Source: SABI01 sp963663665
GTDB lineage: Bacteria > Spirochaetota > Spirochaetia > Sphaerochaetales > Sphaerochaetaceae
DNA length: 64,000 nt
NCBI GenBank assembly: GCA_963663665.2
Contig: CAXXKP010000010.1
Coordinates: 310,001-374,000 of the forward strand
Reading direction: 5' to 3'
A program made the translations under genes and the position numbers. Position 1 is the first letter of the stretch. Every line of letters begins with the position of its first letter. The notes under the pieces are model-generated. The model did no database searches. It saw nothing but the letters and a program-made list of their open reading frames with translations, and was not told where the DNA came from. Of the stretch, positions 16,412 through 25,523 are shown one piece after another.

Positions 16412-16972
16412 ATGAAAATTATATTAAACCAAGACGTACAGAATCTTGGCGAAGAAGGGGATGTAATAGTAGTAAAAAACGGGTATGCCCGAAACTATCT
16501 ACTTCCTAAAAACATTGCAGTACTCTTTAATAAAACTAATCAAGCATTATTTGCTGGTAGAGCTGCAGCAATAGAGAAAAGAAAAGAAGAGAAAAGAAAG
16601 GCTGCATCATCTACAAGAGATAAACTTAATGATCTAAGCTTAACAATCATTGTATCTGCTGGAGAAAGTGGTAAACTATTTGGTTCTGTAACAAGCACTA
16701 TGGTACAAGAAGCACTTGCAAAATTAGATATTGAAATTGAAAAGAAGAGAATTGAAGTGGCTTCCCACGAAATAAAAAATGTTGGAAACTATTCAGTTAA
16801 AATACGATTATATGAAGGTGAATCAGCTACAGTAAAACTTCTTGTAAAAAGTGAAGAAGATGTGAAGAAAGAGGCTGCAGAAAAAGCAGCAGCTGAAATC
16901 AAAGCAAAAAAAGAAGCTGAAAAAGCTGCAAAAGAAATTGTAGAAGAGCCTAAAGTAGAAACTGAGGAATAA
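16412..16972 (+). CDS. rplI: Ribosomal protein bL9
   Basis: Binds 23S rRNA near the L1 stalk. The N-terminal domain is MKIILNQDVQNLGEEGDVIV followed by VKNGYARNYLLPKN, then the long connecting helix (Lys/Glu/Ala-rich, residues 50-75) and the C-terminal RNA-binding domain with SGKLFGSVTSTMVQEAL. At 186 residues it is longer than the usual 148-150. The excess is an Ala/Lys/Glu-rich tail from about residue 150, likely helical. AAGGAGAAAG precedes the ATG. Confidence 0.96.
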   Translation: MKIILNQDVQNLGEEGDVIVVKNGYARNYLLPKNIAVLFNKTNQALFAGRAAAIEKRKEEKRKAASSTRDKLNDLSLTIIVSAGESGKLFGSVTSTMVQEALAKLDIEIEKKRIEVASHEIKNVGNYSVKIRLYEGESATVKLLVKSEEDVKKEAAEKAAAEIKAKKEAEKAAKEIVEEPKVETEE

Positions 16973-16979
16973 GTAGTAG

Positions 16980-18362
16980 ATGGCATCATCTTACAACGGA
17001 GGGAAAGTCCCTCCTCATAATGAAGAAGCTGAAAAAGCAGTATTAGGTGCTATTTTATTAAGTGCTGATGCTTTTAATGAGATTATAATGACCCTCCGAA
17101 AAGAGGATTTTTATGCTCCGTCTCATCAGGCTCTTTATGATGCCATCGTCTCTTTTCATCAAGAACATAGCGGTCAGATTATTGATTTGATTACAATGAG
17201 TGATTATTTAAAAAAATCTGATTTATTAGAAATTTGTGGAGGGATGGGTTATTTAGCATCCCTCACAAGTAATGTTCCGACTACTACAAATGCAATTTAT
17301 TATGCAGATATTGTACGTTCATTATCGTTAAGAAGAGCTCTTATCACCTATAGTGGGAACCTTTATGAATCAGTATTCGATGAGTCGAAAGATGTTTCTA
17401 TTCTTCTTGATGAGGGAGAAAGAGTTCTAAGTGATTTACAAAATTCCACATCAAGTTTTACAGATAACTATGAAGATGCCTCCGTATTAGTAAAAGCAAC
17501 TGTTGATTTAGTTATGGACAGGATAAAACATGGGAATCCAAGTGGTGTAAAAACAGGTTTTGAACAACTCGATGATATGACAGGTGGCTTTCAACCAAGC
17601 GAATTCATTGTAATAGGAGCACGACCATCAGTTGGTAAAACAGCATTTGCAATTACTCTTGCAATCGATATCGCTATAAAAAGAAAAATTCCAACAGGAT
17701 TCTTTTCTGCTGAAATGACAAAAATGGCAATTATGGAAAGAATCCTTGCAGCCGAAGCTCGAGTTGATTCAAAACGGATACGTTCAGCTCTCTTAAGAAC
17801 TCAAGATACTACTGCAATTATAGATGCCGCAGGAAAAATATATGAAGGGAAACTTTATATCCAAGATACTCCTAATATAAAATTGTTTGACTTAAGAAGC
17901 CAAGCAAGAAGAATGAAAAGAGAAAAAGATATAAAAATCCTATTTATTGATTATATTAGCCTTATAAATCCTGAATCAAATGCTAACGTACCGCGACATG
18001 AGCAAGTAGCTGAGATATCAAGATCTCTTAAATCTCTTTCAAGAGAATTACAAATTCCAGTTGTTGCACTTTCTCAAGTTTCACGTGATGCAGAAGGGAA
18101 AGAACCGAATTTAGCCAATCTTCGTGAATCAGGATCTGTAGAACAAGATGCTGACGTTGTTATCCTACTACATAGAGATAGATTGGTTGATCCTGAAAAT
18201 CCAGAAAATAAAAAGCAGAATGAACCGGTTGTTATGATAAATGGATTTGCAGTACAAGAAACAAAAGTAATTCTTGCAAAGCAAAGAAATGGAGAAACTG
18301 GATTTATTAAAATGGGATTCCAAAGACAACTAGTTAAATTTGTTGAATATGATAAAAACTAA
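16980..18362 (+). CDS. dnaB: Replicative DNA helicase DnaB
   Basis: The hexameric helicase that opens the fork and recruits primase. At 460 residues it has an N-terminal collar domain (EEAEKAVLGAILLSADAF), a linker, and a RecA-like motor starting at GVKTGFEQLDDMTGGFQPSE. The Walker A is GARPSVGKTAFAI, the Walker B IKILFIDYISLI, and then come SQVSRDAEGKEP and the arginine-finger region. No intein is present. It begins seven bases after rplI. Its stop overlaps that of the convergent rseP by four bases. Confidence 0.97.
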   Translation: MASSYNGGKVPPHNEEAEKAVLGAILLSADAFNEIIMTLRKEDFYAPSHQALYDAIVSFHQEHSGQIIDLITMSDYLKKSDLLEICGGMGYLASLTSNVPTTTNAIYYADIVRSLSLRRALITYSGNLYESVFDESKDVSILLDEGERVLSDLQNSTSSFTDNYEDASVLVKATVDLVMDRIKHGNPSGVKTGFEQLDDMTGGFQPSEFIVIGARPSVGKTAFAITLAIDIAIKRKIPTGFFSAEMTKMAIMERILAAEARVDSKRIRSALLRTQDTTAIIDAAGKIYEGKLYIQDTPNIKLFDLRSQARRMKREKDIKILFIDYISLINPESNANVPRHEQVAEISRSLKSLSRELQIPVVALSQVSRDAEGKEPNLANLRESGSVEQDADVVILLHRDRLVDPENPENKKQNEPVVMINGFAVQETKVILAKQRNGETGFIKMGFQRQLVKFVEYDKN

Positions 18363-19711
18363 GAAAATAAGAATCTAGCATCACTAAAAAGAACGAACAA
18401 CATTAATAACGCCAAAATAAATACTCCAACAGTTTGCACTCGAAGATATGTTTTTGGTGAGAAAGATTTATTTCTTATCAATTCTATAAGGCTTAGTACT
18501 ACTGACCCACCATCTAGTCCAGGTAACGGTAACAAATTTGCAATTCCTAACGAGATACTAATCATAGCTAATAATTGTAAGAAAGAACGAATTCCAGTCA
18601 TAGACATTTGACCAATTATATAGGAGATACGAATAGGACCTGCAAGTGAATCTGTAAAAGAAAATTTACCTCTAATTAACTGCCCAAAAAGATAGTAGAT
18701 TTCTTTTACAGAATTAATAGTTTCTAAAAAAGAAGAACCAATAGCTTTGAAAATAGATTCACCACTGAACAGAGAAATGGAAGAAGAGTACATTATATTA
18801 CTCTTGAGGTTACCATTTGAATCTTTTTCAGGATAAAATGAAACTTCTTTTTGATTTCCGTTACTATCTAAAATATTCATAATAACGTGTTTAGGATTCC
18901 TAATAAGTTCTCTCACAACATCGAGTGAATATGTGACATCCTTCCCATTTACATTAATAATAGTATCTTTAGATTCTAAACCTGCAATATGTTCAGGAGT
19001 GAGAGGTGATACATTACTAATGATTGCAGGTAAAGCTGCAGTGACTCCAATAATATATCTATTACCAACTTCATCAAATTCTGGTGTTAAGTTTGTTGTG
19101 ATATTCACCCCATCCCTTTCAGCTATAACAAGGAGAGGGGAGTCTTTATATTGATTATTTATATACTCACTTATTTGAGAGAAGTAAGCAACTTTTTGGC
19201 CGTTAATAGAGAGGATTGTATCACCACTAAGGAGACCAGCTTCTTTAGCACTCATCGTAGGATTAGGATAAACTTCACTATAGTCAGATGTTAATAAAAT
19301 TGTTGGTGGATCACTTGACGCCTGATAATCTAGCATAAAGAAAGGGATGAATAATAAAAATGCCAGAAGCAAATTTATCACAGGTCCTCCAGCATACGTA
19401 ATGATTCTTTTTAAAGGATGGGCACTGAATAACGATCCATTATGTTTACTGAAAGATTCTTCATGTTCTTCAATTGCTGCAATGATATCCTCTCCACCTT
19501 TTAACTTACAATATCCACCTAAAATAAAAAAATTAATTCGAAATTCAGTACCATTCCTATGCCACTTTTTTATGGCTTTACCCCATCCAATAGCAAAAAC
19601 TTCAACATCGATATTAGACATTCTTGCTGCAATAAAATGACCTGTCTCATGAATAGTAATCATAAAAGCAATTGAAGCAAAACCAATAAGGAAAGAAAGC
19701 ATACTATTCAC
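18359..19711 (-). CDS. rseP: RIP zinc metalloprotease RseP (site-2 protease)
   Basis: A membrane-embedded protease that cleaves transmembrane helices, for example of anti-sigma factors. I prefer the GTG at 19711, which has AGGTGG seven bases upstream and lies inside the end of dxr. The product is then 450 residues. HETGH (residues 21-25) is the zinc HExxH site in the first membrane segment. Two PDZ-like regions follow (LLSGDTILSINGQKV and LESKDTIINVNGKDV), and the second active-site motif LPGLDGG is near the C-terminus. It is last in the frr-uppS-cdsA-dxr-rseP series. Confidence 0.93.
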   Translation of the reverse strand: MNSMLSFLIGFASIAFMITIHETGHFIAARMSNIDVEVFAIGWGKAIKKWHRNGTEFRINFFILGGYCKLKGGEDIIAAIEEHEESFSKHNGSLFSAHPLKRIITYAGGPVINLLLAFLLFIPFFMLDYQASSDPPTILLTSDYSEVYPNPTMSAKEAGLLSGDTILSINGQKVAYFSQISEYINNQYKDSPLLVIAERDGVNITTNLTPEFDEVGNRYIIGVTAALPAIISNVSPLTPEHIAGLESKDTIINVNGKDVTYSLDVVRELIRNPKHVIMNILDSNGNQKEVSFYPEKDSNGNLKSNIMYSSSISLFSGESIFKAIGSSFLETINSVKEIYYLFGQLIRGKFSFTDSLAGPIRISYIIGQMSMTGIRSFLQLLAMISISLGIANLLPLPGLDGGSVVLSLIELIRNKSFSPKTYLRVQTVGVFILALLMLFVLFSDARFLFS

Positions 19712-20864
19712 TATCACACCACCTTTTAACAACTTTCTTGGCTAAGACCATGGCTTTTTCATGTAATAGAAATATTCCTTCAATGTCAGAGGCTCCTGTT
19801 GACCAATTAGTTTCTAAAACCTCATGAACAACTGAAGAAATAAGATGAAAAGGAATATCGCCCTGTATAAAGGCCTCAACAGCAACTTCGTTTGCACCAT
19901 TAAATGCTATTGGGTAACCCCCCTTAAGTGTCACACATCTAAAAGCATCTTTTAATATTGGGAATCTAAGCTCATCATACTTTTCAAAAGTTAAAGATAG
20001 AGAAGTGAAATTAAGTGGGGAAACAATATTCTGTAATTCAATATAATTGTTATTAATTGCATTCATAATAGGAAGAGCCATATCAGGAGGAGATAACTGA
20101 GCATATAAAGCCCCATTTTTCATTCTTATTAAAGAATGCACAATACTCTGAGGATGAATAACCACCTCGATATGTTGTTCATCCATATTAAAGAGGTAAG
20201 AAGCTTCTATTACTTCTAAGCCTTTATTAGCAAGAGTAGCTGAATCAACAGTAATCTTTTGCCCCATACTCCATGTTGGATGCTTAAGAGCATCATCTAA
20301 TGTAACTCCCTCTAAATCGACTAATTTATAATTCCTAAAAGGACCACCACTTGCAGTGATTACTAAAGAATCAATTGCATTTTTACCATGAGCTCTAATT
20401 AAAGCATCTAGCGTGGAATGTTCTGAATCTACTGGGAAGATATTCACACCTGCGTTTTTAGCCAAATTAAATAATAGATTTCCACCCATTACAATACTTT
20501 CTTTGTTTGCTAGAGCTATATTTTTATGAGATTCTATACACGCAAAGGTTGATCTTAATGCACTTGAACCACTGATAGCTTGTAACACAATATCGCATTC
20601 AACTAAACGAATCATTTCTAAAAGTCCTGATTCCATGAGATAAAAATTTTTTGATCCGAATAATGTTACATCTACATCATTTTTTCCTGTAAGGCAAACA
20701 TTGTTTACCCTAAATTTCTCAGCTATTAAAAGCAATGAGGATAAATCAGTATGAGCAGAAATTGCAACAATTTCGAAAGAATCGCGTAATGAATCAAGAG
20801 TTTTTAAAGCAGTTGTTCCAATAGAACCCGTACACCCCAGAATCATAATTCTCTTTTTTGTCAT
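19704..20864 (-). CDS. dxr: 1-deoxy-D-xylulose 5-phosphate reductoisomerase
   Basis: First committed step of the non-mevalonate isoprenoid pathway, converting DXP to MEP with NADPH. The 386-residue protein has the N-terminal dinucleotide loop GCTGSIGTTALKTL, the NKESIVMGG segment, and metal and substrate residues around PVDSEHSTLDAL, then MGQKITVDSATLANKGLE. It sits between cdsA and rseP, a common bacterial order. It overlaps the start of rseP by eight bases. Confidence 0.96.
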   Translation of the reverse strand: MTKKRIMILGCTGSIGTTALKTLDSLRDSFEIVAISAHTDLSSLLLIAEKFRVNNVCLTGKNDVDVTLFGSKNFYLMESGLLEMIRLVECDIVLQAISGSSALRSTFACIESHKNIALANKESIVMGGNLLFNLAKNAGVNIFPVDSEHSTLDALIRAHGKNAIDSLVITASGGPFRNYKLVDLEGVTLDDALKHPTWSMGQKITVDSATLANKGLEVIEASYLFNMDEQHIEVVIHPQSIVHSLIRMKNGALYAQLSPPDMALPIMNAINNNYIELQNIVSPLNFTSLSLTFEKYDELRFPILKDAFRCVTLKGGYPIAFNGANEVAVEAFIQGDIPFHLISSVVHEVLETNWSTGASDIEGIFLLHEKAMVLAKKVVKRWCDSE

Positions 20865-20878
20865 ATGGGCAAATACCT

Positions 20879-21721
20879 TTAAATGAAATATGTAATAAGA
20901 ATATAAAAGAAAGGGGCACTTAGAAGAAGAGAATCGATTGAATCCATTAAACCACCTCTTCCCAAAATAATACTTCCAGAATCCTTTATTTTAGCACCAC
21001 GTTTAAATGTAGATTCAACTAAATCCCCTATATTTGCCATAACTGCAGTTGCAAGAGAAATCAAAATAATCTGGAACAGCGTGAAAAAAGAACTCATTTG
21101 TGGTACAAAGAATCTGAAAAAGATCCCAATTAGTATTGCCATCATGAGGCCCCCTATAAAACCTAAAATGCTTTTATTAGGACTAACTGCCAAGATATTT
21201 CTATTTCCTTTTCCAAAGAGCATACCAAATATGTAGGCAAATGTATCATTACCAAAAACGAGTAGAAATAATAAAAGTGTTAATTCAGAAGGATAGGGAA
21301 GGAACAAAATTTTTATAAGGAACAAACTTAAAACACCAGGATAAATAGTAAGGAGAATACTAGAAGAAATTCTCTGAATTGAAGAAGAAAAAGCATCCTT
21401 CTCTCCAATGAAAACCTCTTTTCCCATAAAAAAAACTAGAATTACTATAAAATATGTAGGAATGAATTCCGGGCTAATATCAAAAATAAGATCTAAATAT
21501 GTGAAAACAGGGATTAAAGCAGATAAAATGATAATGTGTAAAAACCCTTTTATATTTGACTGGCATATTATTCTACCCATCTCATATGACCCAGCAATCA
21601 CAGCAAGAACTACAAGTATTGCAAATGGAAGATGATGATACTGAGGAAAAAAGAAAATTAGAGAAAAAAGTGCAGGAACTGCAGTGAAAGTGAGAAGAAC
21701 TCTCTTTGCAACACTATTCAT
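20879..21721 (-). CDS. cdsA: Phosphatidate cytidylyltransferase
   Basis: Makes CDP-diacylglycerol from phosphatidate and CTP for phospholipid synthesis. The 280-residue integral membrane protein has about eight hydrophobic segments. Family features near the end are FGNDTFAYIFGMLFGKGNRN, the VSPNKSILGFIGG segment and the signature KDSGSIILGRGGLMDSIDSL. The ATG overlaps the uppS coding end by eight bases, and uppS's own GGAGGA acts as its ribosome-binding site, so the two are translationally coupled. Confidence 0.95.
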   Translation of the reverse strand: MNSVAKRVLLTFTAVPALFSLIFFFPQYHHLPFAILVVLAVIAGSYEMGRIICQSNIKGFLHIIILSALIPVFTYLDLIFDISPEFIPTYFIVILVFFMGKEVFIGEKDAFSSSIQRISSSILLTIYPGVLSLFLIKILFLPYPSELTLLLFLLVFGNDTFAYIFGMLFGKGNRNILAVSPNKSILGFIGGLMMAILIGIFFRFFVPQMSSFFTLFQIILISLATAVMANIGDLVESTFKRGAKIKDSGSIILGRGGLMDSIDSLLLSAPFFYILITYFI

Positions 21722-22433
21722 CTAATATTCCTCCAAATTTTCTTGCTCTATGGATATACTCCTTAAGAGCAACATCTAATTGATCTTTTCCCCAATCTGG
21801 CCATAGTTCATCATCAAAATAAAGTTCCGCATATGCTGAATCCCATAGTAAGAAATTACTTAATCTTTTTTCTCCACCACTACGAATGATATAGTCTACA
21901 GGTGGAATAAAAGAAAGATCCATATTAGATCTTAATGTTTCTTTAGAAATATGAGAAGATTGAGTATCTTTGTCAATGAATCTATTCACAGCCCGTACTA
22001 TCTCGTCCTGACCGCCATAGTTTATTGCTAATATAACCGTAATGCCATTATTTTGCTTTGTAGCCTCAACCGTAGCATTAATATATTCTTTCAATTCGGT
22101 CGAAAATTGAGAATCATCACCACGAACAAGGATACGTGCTCCTAGACGATTATAAAAATCTGTTTCGCTAAAAAGACGTGTTGAGAGAAGATTCATTAAA
22201 AAATCTACTTCTTTTTTGGGTCTTACCCAATTTTCAGTAGAGAATACATAGAAAGTAAGGAAAGAAATATCAGCCTCACGAGCAGCTTTTACAATTCGTT
22301 TCGCGGCTTTTACACCTTCAAAATGTCCAGCAGTGCGAGGAAGTGCTCTTTTAGTAGCCCATCTTCCATTCCCATCCATAATAATTCCTATATGATTGGG
22401 GGGTTTCCTATCTTCATTCATATCATTATACAT
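21714..22433 (-). CDS. uppS: Undecaprenyl diphosphate synthase
   Basis: cis-Prenyltransferase that makes the C55 lipid carrier for cell-wall precursors. The 239-residue protein has IIMDGNGRWA with the catalytic aspartate, LTFYVFSTENWVRPKKEV, and the late motifs DYIIRSGGEKRLSNFLLW and YAELYFDDELWPDW. A second in-frame ATG lies four codons in. No clear Shine-Dalgarno precedes either, and the gene starts seven bases after frr. Confidence 0.95.
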   Translation of the reverse strand: MYNDMNEDRKPPNHIGIIMDGNGRWATKRALPRTAGHFEGVKAAKRIVKAAREADISFLTFYVFSTENWVRPKKEVDFLMNLLSTRLFSETDFYNRLGARILVRGDDSQFSTELKEYINATVEATKQNNGITVILAINYGGQDEIVRAVNRFIDKDTQSSHISKETLRSNMDLSFIPPVDYIIRSGGEKRLSNFLLWDSAYAELYFDDELWPDWGKDQLDVALKEYIHRARKFGGILDE

Positions 22434-22440
22434 TATAGCA

Positions 22441-22995
22441 TCAGATCTCTAAGATTTCTTTTTCTTTCTCACTAGCTAAATCATTAATCTGGTTAATATA
22501 TGAGTCTGTAATTTTCTGCATTTTAGATTCACCATCTTTGAGTTCATCCTCGCTGATAGCACTAGCTTTTTGCAATTTTTTTAGTTCATCTATACCATCT
22601 CGTCTAATATTACGAATAGCAACTTTAAATTGCTCGCCCATATTTTTAGCACTTTTTGCAAGATCTTTTCTTCTATCCTCTGTGAGGGGAGGGAAATTAA
22701 TACGTAGAAGCTTACCATCATTATTAGGATTAAAACCAAGTTCTGATTTTAAGATAGCTTTTTCTATAGGACCTAATAAACTTTTATCCCAAGGCTGTAT
22801 GACTACAAGACGCGCTTCAGGAACAGAAATACTAGCAACCTGAGACAACGGGGTCTCTTGACCATAATAATCTACCTTAATTTTATCAAAAAGAGCCGCA
22901 GTGGCTCTACCAGTTCTTAATGAACTATATTCAGTCGCAAGGCTAGAGACACTCTTCGCCATTTTTACGTCACATGAATCTAAAATCTCTTTCAT
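22441..22995 (-). CDS. frr: Ribosome recycling factor
   Basis: Splits post-termination ribosomes together with an EF-G. The 184-residue product starts at the ATG at 22995, which has TGGAG six bases upstream; a longer TTG-started version would run into the upstream hairpin. Visible family blocks are SLRTGRATAALFDKIKVDYY, INFPPLTEDRRKDLAKSAK and NIRRDGIDELKKL. pyrH, often found between tsf and frr, is missing here. Confidence 0.96.
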   Translation of the reverse strand: MKEILDSCDVKMAKSVSSLATEYSSLRTGRATAALFDKIKVDYYGQETPLSQVASISVPEARLVVIQPWDKSLLGPIEKAILKSELGFNPNNDGKLLRINFPPLTEDRRKDLAKSAKNMGEQFKVAIRNIRRDGIDELKKLQKASAISEDELKDGESKMQKITDSYINQINDLASEKEKEILEI

Positions 22996-23014
22996 ATTAA
23001 ACTCCAAAAACAAA

Positions 23015-23034
23015 CCGTCTAAATTAATAGACGG
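23015..23034 (-). terminator. Terminator or attenuator between tsf and frr
   Basis: A seven-base-pair stem (CCGTCTA / TAGACGG, six-base loop) lies in the 57-base gap. On the minus strand it is followed by TTTGTTTTTGG. It probably ends or reduces rpsB-tsf transcription before frr. Confidence 0.6.
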
Positions 23035-23052
23035 CTTTATATCTAAGAAATA

Positions 23053-23895
23053 TTATGCGTCTACACCAACTTTATACAAACAATATTTGGAAACTTTAAG
23101 TGTAGCGCCAACCTCTTTAGAGATATTAGCTAGAGCTTTTTCAACACTTATAGAATCATCCTTTACAAATGATTGTTGCATAAAACAAATTTCAGTAAAA
23201 TGCTTATTTAATTTACCTGCGACAATACCAGGTACAACTTTTTCAGGTTTTCCCAAAGCGAGAGTTTGCGTAGTAAAAATCTCAGTATTTTCTTTAATGT
23301 AATCTGCATCAACATCGCTCTTATCTAGATAGAGAGGATTGAACGCAGCCACATGGAGCGCTAAATCATTAGCAAGTGTTTTTACGCTTTCATTTTGTAA
23401 AACGCTCTTATCACTTGAACTCAGTGCAACAATTGTTGCAAGAGAACCTTCACCATGAACATATTCACTTACTAAAGTAGAATCATCTAAAGTCCATACA
23501 TTGAAACGTTTTAAAGACATATTCTCTTTGATTTTAGTGATGAGACCTTCAACTTTAGCCCCAAGAGCTGGAACAATTTCAGTGTAATTATTCTCGATAA
23601 TATCATTACAGAGTTCTTCGCCTAGAGCAATAAAATCTGTATTACGAGCCACGAAATCTGTTTCGCAAACCATTTCTAAAATAACAGCTTTTCCATCTTT
23701 AATTAATGTAAAAGCACGACCATTATTTGTAGCTCTTCCTGCACGTTTAGCTACAGCAGCAAGACCCATTTCTTTCAATATTTTTTCAGCCTTAGCAAAT
23801 TCACCTTCGGCCTCTACTAATGCTTTTTTGCAATCCATCATACCCGCACCAGTAGCATCGCGTAGTTCTTTAACTATTTTTGCACTAATTTCCAC
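23053..23895 (-). CDS. tsf: Elongation factor Ts
   Basis: Nucleotide exchange factor for EF-Tu. A 280-residue protein. The N-terminal domain begins ISAKIVKELRDATGAGMMDC, with CKKALVEAEGEF, and the EF-Tu contact motif is CETDFVARN. The C-terminal ends with the IGATLKV-like segment EVGATLKVSKYCLYKVG. It follows rpsB by 20 bases, the universal rpsB-tsf pair. Confidence 0.97.
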   Translation of the reverse strand: MEISAKIVKELRDATGAGMMDCKKALVEAEGEFAKAEKILKEMGLAAVAKRAGRATNNGRAFTLIKDGKAVILEMVCETDFVARNTDFIALGEELCNDIIENNYTEIVPALGAKVEGLITKIKENMSLKRFNVWTLDDSTLVSEYVHGEGSLATIVALSSSDKSVLQNESVKTLANDLALHVAAFNPLYLDKSDVDADYIKENTEIFTTQTLALGKPEKVVPGIVAGKLNKHFTEICFMQQSFVKDDSISVEKALANISKEVGATLKVSKYCLYKVGVDA

Positions 23896-23915
23896 AATAT
23901 ACTCCTCATTCGCTT

Positions 23916-24845
23916 TTAGTCTTCGTATAGAATCTCTTCATCGACTTCAATACCACCCTCAGTGACCTTTACAGCTTTTACCTTTGAGACAGCTTCTTCT
24001 TTGTCTTCTTTTTTTAAGTCAACGTCGAATTTAGTAAAGTCTGTATTCTCATCATCTGTAGCAAATACAACTTCTTCTTCTTCTTCTTTAGCTTCTTCAA
24101 CAATTTCTTGTTCTGGAGTATCTGCATTAAGATCAGGAAGTGTTTCAATAATTTCAATTCCCACTTCATTATCTGCATCTAACACGGCATTAGCAATAAT
24201 CTCAACGAATAATGAAATAGCTCTAATAGCATCATCATTGCCTGGAATAGGGTAATCAATATTTGTTGGATCACAGTTAGTATCAACAACAGCTATTACT
24301 GGAATACCTAATCGTTTAGCCTCTGCAACAGCTAGGGCTTCCTTCTTAGTATCAATTATGAAAATTGCACCAGGCAATTCTTTCATTTCTTTAATACCAC
24401 CAAGGTTTTTTTCTAATTTTGCTTTTTCTTTTAAATGCAGAGCAATTTCTTTTTTTGTGTAACTTTGTAAAGTACCATCAAGTTCTTCTTTCTCTAATTT
24501 CTTGAGACGGTTAACAGATTTCTTAATAGTTGTGAAGTTTGTAAGCATACCACCAAGCCAACGATTATTCACGTATGGCATACCACAGCGTTTTGCTTCA
24601 GCTTCAATAGTTTGTTGAGCTTGTTTTTTGGTACCAATAAAAAGAATTGGTTTGCCCATTTTTACTTGAGCTCTTACAGCATCATATGCTTCAACAATAC
24701 AAGCACTTGTTTTTTGTAAATCGATGATATGAATCCCGTTTCTTTCTGAGAAGATAAAGCGGGCCATCTTTGGGTTCCATCTTTTGGTTTGGTGACCAAA
24801 ATGTACGCCTGATTCAAGCAGGCTTTTCATAGTGACTACGGACAC
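23916..24845 (-). CDS. rpsB: Ribosomal protein uS2 with long acidic tail
   Basis: The start is taken as the GTG at 24845, preceded by AGGAGG. The protein then begins SVVTMKSLLESGVHFGHQTK, as in other spirochaete uS2 proteins, instead of the longer ATG version from 24884. It is 309 residues, against about 240-260 usually. The core runs to about residue 230 (NRWLGGMLTNFTTIKKS, GIPVIAVVDTNCDPTNIDYP). The remaining 80 residues are a Glu/Asp-rich extension with a run of five glutamates. Confidence 0.94.
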   Translation of the reverse strand: MSVVTMKSLLESGVHFGHQTKRWNPKMARFIFSERNGIHIIDLQKTSACIVEAYDAVRAQVKMGKPILFIGTKKQAQQTIEAEAKRCGMPYVNNRWLGGMLTNFTTIKKSVNRLKKLEKEELDGTLQSYTKKEIALHLKEKAKLEKNLGGIKEMKELPGAIFIIDTKKEALAVAEAKRLGIPVIAVVDTNCDPTNIDYPIPGNDDAIRAISLFVEIIANAVLDADNEVGIEIIETLPDLNADTPEQEIVEEAKEEEEEVVFATDDENTDFTKFDVDLKKEDKEEAVSKVKAVKVTEGGIEVDEEILYED

Positions 24846-24905
24846 ATTTCCTCCTGTGACAGAAAATGGGCATAATAATGCCATAAATGTTTTCTGTCCC
24901 CTTCG

Positions 24906-25523
24906 CTAATTCTCACCTTTCGGTGGATATTCCTGATATATAAAATTTTCAGGTTCACTCAATATGGCAGAAATTGCGATCATTGGCAACCCCACAACCG
25001 TTGTAAAATCCCCTTCAATGGAAGAAATTAAAGTTTTTCCCTTTTCTTGAATTCTATATGATGCCGCAGCTCCTATGTATTCCTGTGTATCAAGATAATC
25101 ATTAATAGTTGCTTTAGATAATCGACGAAAAGTAACAAAAGTTTCATCAACGCCACAATAAATCCTACCTAAAGAAGGAATGAAAAGCGCATACCCACTT
25201 ATAACACTATGAGTAACACCACTGAGTCTCTCCAATTGATGAAACGCATCCTCTCGATCATTTGGTTTGCCGAATAGTGTAGACCCAATACTAACCATCG
25301 TATCTGCCGTAATGACAGGGTCTGAGAAAACTGTATGATTCTTAATATATGAATCCAATTTTCTTAAAGCAATTTCTTTGATGGCTTCTTTAAAATCTAT
25401 AAATGTATGAGACTCATCACAATTGGTAGGTTCAGTTGTTACGTGTAGTCCATATGATTCAAGCAACATCTTACGAGCAATCGATTGACTAGCTAAAATA
25501 ATAGTAGAGTAGGGAAATTTCAT
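24906..25523 (-). CDS. maf: Maf-like nucleotide pyrophosphatase
   Basis: Hydrolyses non-canonical or modified nucleoside triphosphates (house-cleaning dTTP/UTP pyrophosphatase family). The start ATG at 25523 overlaps the ABC-F stop as ATGA and has AAAGGAG upstream. The 205-residue product has ILASQSIARKMLLESYGL at the N-terminus, TADTMVSIGSTLFGKPND with the catalytic aspartate, and YRIQEKGKTLISSIEGDF near the end. It is cotranscribed with the ABC-F gene. Confidence 0.93.
   Translation of the reverse strand: MKFPYSTIILASQSIARKMLLESYGLHVTTEPTNCDESHTFIDFKEAIKEIALRKLDSYIKNHTVFSDPVITADTMVSIGSTLFGKPNDREDAFHQLERLSGVTHSVISGYALFIPSLGRIYCGVDETFVTFRRLSKATINDYLDTQEYIGAAASYRIQEKGKTLISSIEGDFTTVVGLPMIAISAILSEPENFIYQEYPPKGEN

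Noticed and set aside
24040..24120. Cttctt repeats in rpsB as a microsatellite
   Set aside because: They encode the glutamate run of the acidic tail in mixed codons; the repeat is short and interrupted.
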